Assembly (NCBI GenBank): GCA_009193035.1
Contig: SWDT01000172.1
Span: forward strand, 1 to 64,000
DNA: 64,000 nucleotides
Source: Halicephalobus mephisto
Lineage: Eukaryota > Nematoda > Chromadorea > Rhabditida > Panagrolaimidae
Direction: 5' to 3'
Part shown: positions 48,292-58,097 of the stretch, piece after piece
How positions within the stretch are numbered: position 1 is the stretch's first letter
Layout of the letters: each line of letters starts with the position of its first letter
Made by a program: the position numbers and the translations under genes
The notes under the pieces: model-generated
The model's database searches: none
Told to the model about the DNA's origin: nothing
What the model saw: the letters and a program-made list of their open reading frames with translations, nothing else

Positions 48292-49270
48292 TTGCCCGAT
48301 CTCCTATGCAGATGGTTTGTTTTTTAATGTTGCGAAATCTACTTTTTGGTTTTTTATAAATGATAAAATTTTCGGTTTTAAGTGTTTTTGGAAGGATATG
48401 TTAGAGGAAGTTTCTATTGAAAAAAGATGTTATTTTAATTTCGTGATTATGGCTTACTTTTGGATGTCGAACGAGATAAGTAATTGGAGTACTGTAGTTT
48501 TTGAAGAAATTTGGAAATGATTTTTTTGAAATTAAAAAATTTTAATTTTTTTGGAAATTTTCCAAATAATGATGAAATAATCGAGGATTGTTTTTATTTT
48601 TTGGACTTTTGTCGATGAATTGATAGAGGATTTTTTTTATTAATATTATCGAAAATTATTATTTTTTGAAATTTATGATCGATTTGAGATATATTGGGAT
48701 CTATAAAATGGTCGATGTCTAAGTTGAAATAGAAATAAAATCCGCAGTTTATCTGCAACATCGAAGCAGACTGGGCGATTATACATATATGGAAATTTCG
48801 AAATAACAGTAAAATTCACAATTTACTCGCGATGTTTAAGCAGATTAATTAGTACCTATATTTATATATATGGAAATTTCAAAATAACAGTAAAATTCAC
48901 AGTTTGCTCGCAACATTGGGGCAGACTGATCGATACTTATCTACATATGGAAATTTCGAAATAACAGTAAAATCCGCAGTTTGCCCACAACATTGGGGCA
49001 GACTGGTCGATTATACATATATGGAAATTTCGAAATAATAATAAAATTCACAATTTACTCGCGATGTTTAAGCAGATTAATTAGTACCTATATTTATATA
49101 TATATGGAAATTTTGAAATAACAGTAAAATCCGCAGTTTGCCCGCAACGTTGGGGCAGGTTGATTTATTTAATTTTTTGTCGAAAATAATTTTAAATTTA
49201 TGTTTTTTGTTAAAAATCAAAATTACTGATAAAAATATTTAAAAAAATAATTTTGTAATTTTTAAAATTG
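48292..49270. repeat. Intergenic with alternating about 85-90-bp units
   Basis: From about 48700 to 49170, units TATATGGAAATTTCGAAATAACAGTAAAAT are followed alternately by CCGCAGTTTGCCCGCAACATTGGGGCAGACTG and by TCACAATTTACTCGCGATGTTTAAGCAGATT. The block begins AAAATGGTCGATGTC. It is the reverse complement relative of the 26.8-27.3 kb repeat. 48292-48700 is the ARGLU1 3' flank. Confidence 0.8.
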
Positions 49271-49299
49271 CATGATAATACAAGAAATCGAGGATATTT

Positions 49300-49720
49300 C
49301 TCTTCGTTAACTGTTAAGATAGAAAACAAAAGTAAAATAATAGTAATCTTTACTCAACAATAAAATAAGGATAAAATTTATATAAAAATCTGAACACAAG
49401 ATAACAGATAATCTCATTCATGTTTTCTAGTATTCCACAGTTCCTCATATTCACGTTATCACTTTATATCCTTTTTTAGTGTAGTTTGTATCTCAAAAGT
49501 AATCTGATGATAGATCAAATTATATTTATTAAAAATCAGCTGTTAAGATAAAAAACAAAAGTAAAATAATAGTAATCTTTACTCAACAATAAAATAAGGA
49601 TAAAATTTATATAAAAACTTCAACACAAGATAATTGATAATTTCATTCATCTCCTCTAGTATTCCACAGTTCCTCATATTCACGTTATCACTTTATATCC
49701 TTTTTTGGTGTAGTTTTTTG
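49300..49720. repeat. Direct duplication of about 175 bp
   Basis: CTGTTAAGATAGAAAACAAAAG at about 49312 and CTGTTAAGATAAAAAACAAAAG at about 49540 begin two copies that run through CACGTTATCACTTTATATCCTTTTTT. Spacing is about 228 bp. Confidence 0.85.
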
Positions 49721-50747
49721 TTTCCACAGTAACTGAGGTCCGAAGATTGCTCGGAGCTGAGTGGGCGACGAGTCATATATGAATTTTATTTTTTTCATAA
49801 ACAACTTTCAAAAACTCAACTGAAAACACCTTAACTTACCCATTTTATTATTTAAAATACATTTATTAAAAACAAAAAATTAATTTTTATTTCTTATCGA
49901 TTTTCGAAATTAAATATTTTATTTAAAATGTTGTTGATGTATTTTTGTAACTTTTTTATAATAATTTCGAAATTTTAAAAGCATGTTGGCACCTTTGTCG
50001 AAATAGGAAAACGGGCCAGGATAGTGGTCGGCTAACGGGACGATAGTTGGTCCCCAGCGACATTTGCTCCCTCTATTTCGTAAGGTTTATTTCATTTCGT
50101 TTTTATATCGATTTTTTTGCATTGGAATTAACTTAATATTTTAGTTAAGGAAATATTAATTTAAAAAGAATTTCGAAATTAGGGAGAGTCGAAAAGGAAA
50201 AAATAGGGAGCAAACACCGCCGGGGAGCGGGTGTCGCACAGCCGCGGTCGACTGGCCGGACAAGTCTGGAACGTGAGCGAAATTTCGAGAACATGGGCTT
50301 TCCTGGCGTAGCGTCCGCAAAACCCGCCCTTTTTCAGTCTGGCTTTTCCGATTTTCTGATGGAAGTTTGTCTTACGTAATATTAGTCTTCAGAAGGTCCA
50401 TTAACTTTTTCAGTTCGACTTTTACCTTGAATTTTGGAGATAAATCTAATTAAAAATGAATCATATATTTTTGACTTTTTTTGAATTTATCGATTTTTGA
50501 ATGTTTTTATTCTTGATGATTTTCAGATTTAGGATTGGGTGTGGTTGTCCCAGTGTTGCCCCCGGTCTTGAATCTGCCGTGTTTGTGTCGGAAAGTGACG
50601 AATTTCCGATTTTTATTTCATTAATTTTCCGCGTTTTTATGTAAAAATCCCAAAAACACCGGAATTTCGTCATTTTTATATAAAATGCCCTAAAATTTAC
50701 CTTTTCAGCAAATCGATTCTACTTTCAACGGATTTCGGTTGTTTTCA
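49721..50747. other. HSP110 upstream region with an unexplained GC-rich block
   Basis: About 49980-50340 is much more G/C-rich than its surroundings. It contains imperfectly inverted boxes (GACATTTGCTCCCTCTATTT at about 50064 and AAAATAGGGAGCAAACACC at about 50203) and CCGCCGGGGAGCGGGTGTCG. It could be promoter, an unrecognised RNA gene or a degraded element. T-rich acceptor-like TTTTCAG sites at 50519 and 50702 suggest a spliced or trans-spliced leader. Confidence 0.5.
50269..50291 (+). promoter_or_regulatory. Heat-shock element (HSF binding site) upstream of HSP110
   Basis: Pentamers in register read GAA-CG-TGA-GC-GAA-AT-TTC-GA-GAA. The last three units (50279-50291) are a perfect nGAAnnTTCnnGAAn heat-shock element, and the two upstream units extend it with one mismatched unit. 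It lies about 460 bp upstream of the HSP110 ATG. Confidence 0.7.
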
Positions 50748-52971
50748 ATGTCTATTATCGGTATCGATCTCGGCTGTTCTACTACCTACATTGCCGGAAT
50801 CAAGGATGGAACGGTTGAAGTGCTGCCCAACGAGTACTCTCTTTTAGCCACACCGTAAGTTCTAAAACTTTGTGCAAACCTAATTTTCACTTGCAGAACG
50901 GCGGTTTCGTTCAATTCTGTCCCTAGATCTATTGGTGTCCCTGCTCGTCAACAGGTTGTGTCGAAATTCAAGAGTACTGCTGCATTTTTCAAACCTCTTT
51001 TGCGTCGAGATGCTGAACATGGGGATATTCTGGATGCAATTCCTTGTAAAACCTTTCCTGTGAATCCTCTTTCAAAGGACTTGTACGCTGGTGTGGAAGT
51101 TTTCGTAAGTTTCGGTTTTTTAATTTTTTTAAATTTGGACTTTCAGAACCATCAAAACGAACCAGTGAGACTCGAAATCCAACAAGTCCTCGGTGCCTAT
51201 TTGACTAAGTTGTTCGATATTGCCCGCAAATCTACCGGTACCGTCGTGGAGGAGTGTTTTCTCACGGTTCCCTATTACTATACGGTTTCTGATCGACAAG
51301 TAATCTTGGAAGCAGCGAAAATCGCCGGTTTCCCGTTTATCAAATTGATAAATGAAACGGCTGCCTTAGCTGCTTCATATGCTTTCTTCAAGAAAACGAG
51401 TCTTCCAGCTCCAAATGAACCACCAAAAAAAGTAGTTTTTGTTGATGTCGGTTATTCTCAAGCCCAAATTTCCATGGCTGAGGTCCACAAGGATGGAGCA
51501 CGTGTCGTTTTGGCTCAACACAGTACCGAAGTCGGTGGATACTACTTTGACAACGCCATTCGTGAGTACTTTGCTGCTGTTTTCCTGGAAACAAAGAAGT
51601 TGAATGCGAAAAATAACAGAAAAGCATGGTTGAAGTTGGCTGAAGAAGCTGAAAGAGTGAAAAAATCGACTTCTGCTGCTAATACGAAAGTCATAAGTCA
51701 TATCGAGTGCCTGATGGAAGACACGGATTTTAAAGCTGAAATTGATCGGTAATTTTTAAATATTTTTTTAATATATAATTTATTTTTTTTTCAGTGTTAA
51801 ATTTGAAGAGCTTGCAGCAGATATATTCAAAAAATTTGAAAAATTAGTTATCAATTTTCTTCATGAAGCTCAAATTAATCCTGCTAATGTTGAAGTGGAA
51901 CTTGTTGGTGGATCAACTCGTATTCCTGCTATTCGTGCAATTGTTGAACGTAATTTTCAACAATTGGCTAAAACAACAATGAATCAAGATGAAGCAATTG
52001 TTCGTGGTGCCGCGTTGATGGCTGGTCTTTTGTCACCTCGTGTTCGTGCATCTCAATTTAAATTGCAAGATTTTGTACCTGAATCAATTCTTGCTCGTTA
52101 TAGAAGTGAAAAAGGCGAATTTAAATATGCAACAATATTCAAACGTGGAGATGCAATTCAATCAAGACGTCATGCGACTTTTCCTGTTACAGAAGTGGAT
52201 CTCTTTTATGCTAATTTTGCTAACAGTCATCGTCAAGATCTCTTGCACATTTCTAATGTTGTTTTGGATAGCAAAAATGAGCCAAATCCATATGCAATTG
52301 AAGCTCCACGTTATCGTTTTACTTTTAGTTATGAACTTGATCATTTGATTTACTGTAATTCAATTACGAAAGTTGAAAAAGAACTTGCACCTTCGGAACC
52401 AGAACCAAATCCTGCTGAATCTAAGAATGGCACAGAAGCAGGAAAAAATGAAAAAGATGAAAAAACACAAGAACAGAAAAATGAAACAGGAAATCAGCAA
52501 GAAGAAGGTCAACAACAAAATGCTTCAACTGGACCACCACAACCGAGAGACAGAGAAACAAGAATGTATGCTTTTAGTTCTCTTTCTAATGGTGTTGATC
52601 AAGTTGTTAAACAAGAATACATAGAAGCTGAACGTCAAATGCGTATTAATGATGAACAAGCGAACAGAAAAGCAGAAGCTAAAAATGCGTTAGAATCGTA
52701 TTTTTATGAAATTCGTGAAAAAATGGAAACAAATCCAGGATTGTTTATTTCAGAAAAAAAAGATGGATTTCAATCATTGATGAATAATATTGATGAATTT
52801 CTTTATGAAGATGACAGTGAATTGACAGTTGAAGATTACTCTAAAAAACATGGAGAACTTCAAGAAGCATACAATGGATCGGTTATTCATCAAGTTAAGA
52901 TTGAAGAAGCTCCTGAAAATGCTGAGCCTATGGATGTGGATCCACCTCGTGTTGAAGAACCGGCGAAATAA
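50748..52971 (+). CDS. hsp-110: HSP110/HSPA4-type Hsp70 cochaperone (nucleotide exchange factor), shortened C-terminus
   Basis: Exons 50748-50854, 50897-51104, 51147-51748 and 51795-52971 join in phase (697 aa). The ATPase domain has MSIIGIDLGCSTTYIAG, SIGVPARQQVVSKFKSTAAF, LINETAALAASYAF, KKVVFVDVGYSQAQISM, GGYYFDNAIREYF, SHIECLMEDTDF and VELVGGSTRIPAIR, then NQDEAIVRGAALMAGLLSP. A beta subdomain follows, then a Glu/Lys/Gln-rich acidic insert (about 505-560) and the start of the helical lid (NALESYFYEIREKM). HSP110 proteins are nucleotide exchange factors for Hsp70 and take part in disaggregation. After LQEAYNGSVIHQ the protein jumps to EPMDVDPP, so roughly 80-100 residues of lid present in known family members are missing. 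It is more diverged than expected for a sole HSP110. It is the first gene of the right-hand cluster. Confidence 0.93.
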
Positions 52972-53203
52972 ATGCCCTAATTATATGTGATTTTTTTAAT
53001 TTTTTGATGATTGTGGTTGTTATTATTGACCAATACTTGTCATCAGTGTTATGGTTTATTTTTAATTATAAATTTTATAAGAAAAGTTGTTTTTAATAGG
53101 GGGTTTGAATGGAATTGGGTCTTGGGACGAAAGTTTGCAATAACGGATGGAGATGTTTAAAATTTTAAAATTCCTAAAGATTTTATTTTTGATGGATTTT
53201 TCG

Positions 53204-54220
53204 ATGGATTGTCCGTGGTTACATTGTAATATTTGTACTAGATTACCGTATCCAAGTGGATGCAAGTTTTTTTTTGCAAATTGTGGACATATAGCGTGTG
53301 CTAAATGTGTAGGACGAAGTAAGTTTATTTTTGAAATTTTTTGATATATGAAAAATTTTATTTATAGATTTGTTATCACCGAAATGTATAAAATGTAAAA
53401 GAGAAACAACGAAAATTACAGAAATCACGGATAATATGGATGAAAGTGTGAGATTTTTGGAGTTTTTATATGAAATTTCGGAATTTTTAGGCTAGGAAGT
53501 ATTTTCAAAATATCGGGTCAGAATGTGAAAATATCTGTAAATCTGTCAAGAAAGCGGTTGAATTTCAGATGAAAAACGTGAGCAGACTTATAAATTACAA
53601 AAGAACCAGGATTCGGGAGCTTTCGAACGCCAAGGACTCCAGAGCGCGCAAGTTGATCCTGCAACTCCAAAAGTCAGTGAAATCCTGAGATTTACAGCTA
53701 ATTATGTATTTTTAGAGAAAAAGAAAGATTAGAAGCGGAAAATAAAACATTATTGCAGCAAAATGAAACCCTTAATCAATCCAGAATGAACACCACCAGG
53801 ATGCTACTCGCCGGCAACGGGTTCATAAACATGAGCAATTCGTCTTTTTTGATGGCACAAGAAACTCCGAATATTTTCCTCCATAGTTCTAGTAATGCTC
53901 ATAAAGATGAACCAAATATCAACGGACTCGAAACTCCTCGGTGTCCGGCGGCCTTCAATTACGACATCGATCAGTTGTCCTGCTGCAACACGGTCGCTCC
54001 AGCCGAGAAGGAACCTATTCTGGAATCTGGGGCAGCTACAGTACCTGCTAAAGACGACACTGAAGGAACAAACAAAGACGAATCAGAAAAAAAAGACGGA
54101 AAACCACCAGAACAAGATCCTCAACTTGCTGAAAACGCTGATTTTCAAGTAGAAGAAATTCAAAAAACAGAATCTCAGAAGGAAGCATCACAGAAGAATT
54201 GCGAAGATTCAGATAAGTAA
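53204..54220 (+). CDS. ZHP/RNF212-like RING protein with an HSP110-derived C-terminal segment
   Basis: Exons 53204-53318, 53368-53447, 53491-53672 and 53716-54220 join in phase (293 aa). The N-terminus MDCPWLHCNIC starts a C3HC4 RING (C8, C11, C27, H29, C32, C35, C45, C48). A coiled coil follows (about 75-155: KKAVEFQMKNVSRLI, RIRELSNAKDSRARKLIL, EKERLEAENKTLLQQ), then a Ser/Asn-rich tail with RMLLAGNGF. This is the layout of the ZIP3/RNF212/HEI10 SUMO or ubiquitin ligases that mark meiotic crossover sites (ZHP-1 to -4 in C. elegans). Residues 190-225 align without gaps to residues 467-502 of the adjacent HSP110 (15 of 36 identical), followed by a similar Lys/Glu-rich stretch. An upstream in-frame ATG at 53192 or 53147 is possible; 53204 fits the family start. 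Confidence 0.85.
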
Positions 54221-54538
54221 TTTTCTGATTTTGATCAAGCAAGATAATGTGATCTGAACGGTACCAAGCTGGTCCTAATCGCATCCTAGCACGATTATGA
54301 AGAGGTTAGTTCCGTCGTTTTTGCACATATTTATTTTTAAATTAAATTTCTTTCCAGATTCCTGATCTGTGGATTTGTTTGCTAATTTTGCAGATACTTG
54401 GTGTTTCTCAGAAACGTGTCATATATGAACTTTGGTTTTTAGTTGTGTTTTAGTAAATGTTTTTTAGTTGTTAAATTGGAAACTATAGGTTAGATCCGTT
54501 TTACTTTTTTCTTGTTTTGTGATTATTTAAATTTCCAG

Positions 54539-57500
54539 ATGACTACTGAACTCAGAAATCGGAAACTTAATAAAGAATCGATTCAAAAAAAATCAAGAAA
54601 ATCCAAATCACCGGTGGTTGAACAGAAGAAGCTATGGGATCTCCGGATTTTCTGGATCCTTTCGGGATTTTTACTCGTTGTGAAATCTCTTCTTTTTCGA
54701 TGTTATACTTCTACTGATTTCGAAGTACACAGAAATTGGATGGCAATAACGGCGAATATCCCGATGAAAGAATGGTACTTCAACAACGTGTCTCAATGGA
54801 CCTTGGATTATCCTCCTTTTTTTGCGTATTTCGAAAAAGGACTGGCCTTCATCGCTGGGTCTGTCGATGAAACCATGTTAACTGTCCAATCAGAGCCATT
54901 AATGAATCAATCCGTTCTTTTGTTTCAAAGATTTTCCGTAATTTTCGTCGATTTGATATATGTGAGTCATTTTTTAATTTTAAATATTAATTAATTTTCT
55001 CCAGATTGGTGCTTCCGCAATTGTTTCGGAATCTTTGGTAAATTTCCAAATTGGTTTGAATCGAAATTTACTTTTGAGGATCAAATTTGCACTTTTCTGT
55101 GTTCTCGCCTTCAACCCGAGCCTTATTATTCTTGACAATATCCATTTTCAATATAATTCGATGCTTAACGGAATCCTGCTTCTCAGTATTGCCGCCGTTT
55201 TTAACGGGGAATTTATTTTTGGAGGTTTATTATTCGCTATTTTGCTGAATTTTAAACATATCTATCTTTATTACGTTCCGGCTTTTGTGATATTCTTTAT
55301 TTATGAGTATTTATTACCTGTAAATCTGGGAATTTTTAAACGAGTTATTTCATTAGGTACTGTGGTGGTTATTCCTGTATTGTTGTCGTTTGGACCGTTT
55401 TATTTGATCGGTAAGTTCTGTGGTTGTATGGTAGTTGTTTTAGTGGGATTTTTGAATTTTTAAATCATTTAGCTCATTTGATTTCGAATTTTAAGAATTT
55501 TTACATAATTTTTTAAATCAAATTTGAATTTTTAAATCATTTAGCTCATTTGATTTCGAATTTTAAAAATTTTTACATAATTTTTTAAATCAAATTTGTA
55601 GTTTTAGGTTGATTTGGTCGAGAGAAACTTGTCAAAAAAGTAAAAAATGAGATTAATAATACGAAATTGGAGAATAACTGTCAAATGTTTTTGTAATTTT
55701 TATAAATATTTTTTTAGGTGGTTTGGAAGGACTACAGCAAATTATGAATCGACTTTTCCCATTCAAACGTGGATTAACACATTCTTATTGGGCTCCAAAT
55801 TTTTGGGCTTTATATAATTTTGTAGATTATATGCTTTTTAAAATTTTGTCTTTTTTTGGATTGAGAAAAGTTTGTTTATCGTTGAAAATTCTGAAATGTG
55901 CCTTTGATAAGCAACCAGGATATATTTCTGGAGTCGTGGAAGAATTTGAACATTCCGTTCTCCCTGATGTTAAACCAATTGTTACATTTGGATTAATTAG
56001 TATTTTTTTAATTCCAATATTGTTCATTAAAACAACAACAAGAAGACAAGGATTACTGTTGGCCATGACGATGAGTTCATATTCGTTTTTTTTATTTGGT
56101 TGGCATGTTCATGAAAAAGCGATAATTATGGTATTAATGCCGGTTACTTTGTTAGTTTTTGATGTAAGTTTTTTTTAAATTTAAAATTGTATAAAAATAA
56201 TTTTAGGATTTGAAATATTTGGATAGTTTTGTATTATTGGCTATTATTACTCCTATGAGTCAATTTCCGCTGATTTTTAGTCCTATAGAAGACATAATTA
56301 AATATTCGTTGACAATAGGAACATTATTTGGATTAATTGCGGTGATTAATTTGAGCTACCAGTTGGATATTGGAAAAATATTATCGAAATTTAATATTGT
56401 TTTTATATTCGCTGCAATTTTTGTCGAATTTTACAAAATATTTTTGCACAAATTTATTTTTAAAGATAAGATGGAATTTTTGCCGTTAATGATAACTTCG
56501 GTTTTTTGTGCTATTGGAGTTCTAATGTCGTTTTTTTTATTTTTTAAAGTAGTATTTTTTCAAAAATTCGAAATAATGTACGTTAAATATCGCTGTCATC
56601 GTGATGAAAAGGCCATTGTTAATCAGATGATGAAAGAATTAAATATGAAAATGGATTACGGTAATTATAAGTACATAGGTGGAATTGATATTTCTGCATT
56701 TCCTTTGAAACCGGATTTGGCTGTTGTCAGTTACAGTGTTCTTAGATTGGATACTTTGAAAGTAAGGAAAAATTTTTAATTTTAGATTTTTATGAAATAT
56801 TTTGAGTTTTATTAATGATTTTGTAAATGAGAATTCTAAAAAGTAGAGAATTGTATATTTTGTATTTTTGGAGTTTTTAGATTTAGGAAAGATATAATTT
56901 TTTAAAATTGTGAAATTATATATTTTCGGAAATTTGGATTTTAGAATATTTTGGTTTTTGAGAAATTTGCAAATTTACTTTTAATTTTTAATATATGATT
57001 AATTGTAAAATAACGCGAAATTTAAATTTTTAATTATTTTGATTTTTGAAAATTTATGAATTTTGCCATATTTTGATTATTTCGAATAGTATATCATGTA
57101 AGATTACGAAATCGAGATTTTATGCAAATTTTTAGAAGTAAAAATAACCTAAAAGTAGTTTTATAAAAAATCCATATATGAATTTCGGACCATTGTTATT
57201 ATTTCGAATAGTATACCATGTAAGATCACGAAATGACATGAAATTAAAATTTTAAGTTATTTTTACTTTTGAAAATTTGCATAAAAGTAGTTTTATAAAA
57301 AAACCCATATATGAATTTTGCAATGTTGTGATTGTTATTTTAGGTAGTGTATACGGCAGATGAAATTATCAGAATGGATATACAGTATATTCCTGAATAT
57401 TTAGCTGCACGTGAAGCTGAACCTATGTCTGAATTTGTGAATAAACATAAAAATAAACATCCTATTGATGTTTTGATTGTTGATGGTAATGGTAGATTTC

Positions 57501-57954
57501 ATTCGAGATTTGGTGGTTTGGCTTGTCATGTTGCTTATAAAACTGGATTACCTACGATTGGAGTGGCTAAAAATTTATCAACTGGTCCACTTAAGAAATA
57601 CGGTTTTTCTGATTTTGAAATTGAATCATTGGAATTTAAAATTAATGAATTTTTAAATGATGAAAAAAATTCAGTATTAAAAATTGATTTATTAAAAAAA
57701 ATAAAAAATTTACTTGCTGTTGTAAAAACTTCAAGTAAATTTAATCCTATTTATGTTTCGATTGGCCTAGGATTGGATTTGGATACAGCAGTCAATATCG
57801 TCGGAAAATGTCTAGTTCATAGCGTAGTTGAACCTATTAGAATTGTAAGTTTTAATTTTTAAAAATAAAATAATTTTGATTTTTTTAGAGTGATTTAAGA
57901 TCCAGAGCCTTAATTAATTCACTTTTTGAAACAACTTCTGAAGAAATTTTTTAA
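54539..57954 (+). CDS. alg-8: Fusion: ALG8 glucosyltransferase + endonuclease V
   Basis: Exons 54539-54961, 55005-55410, 55718-56163, 56207-56761, 57344-57844 and 57889-57954 join in phase to 798 aa. Residues 1 to about 540 are ALG8, a multi-pass ER enzyme adding the second glucose to the dolichol-linked N-glycan: FEVHRNWMAIT, WTLDYPPFFAYFEKGL, DNIHFQYNSMLNGILL, NFKHIYLYYVPAF, FPFKRGLTHSYWAPNFWALYN and FGWHVHEKAIIMVLMP. Exon 4 encodes the last ALG8 membrane helices and continues without stop or splice into endonuclease V: YIGGIDISAFPLKPDLAVVS (catalytic Asp 586), YIPEYLAAREAEP (Glu 634), DVLIVDGNGRFH (Asp 657), GLPTIGVAKNLS and SIGLGLDLDTAVNI. Endonuclease V cleaves inosine-containing nucleic acid, in animals mainly RNA. 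The catalytic residues look intact. The gene lies 318 bp after the RING gene and 143 bp before COQ6. Confidence 0.9.
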
Positions 57955-58097
57955 ATTATTTTTTGTTGATTTTATAAATTTTAATTTATTAGAGAATTTA
58001 AAAAATAATTCGTTTAAAAACGATTAATATTTTTAAATTTTTTTGGTTTTTTTTTAAAATTTTTTGTTTTTTTTTTTAAATTTTTTTGTTTTTTAGG

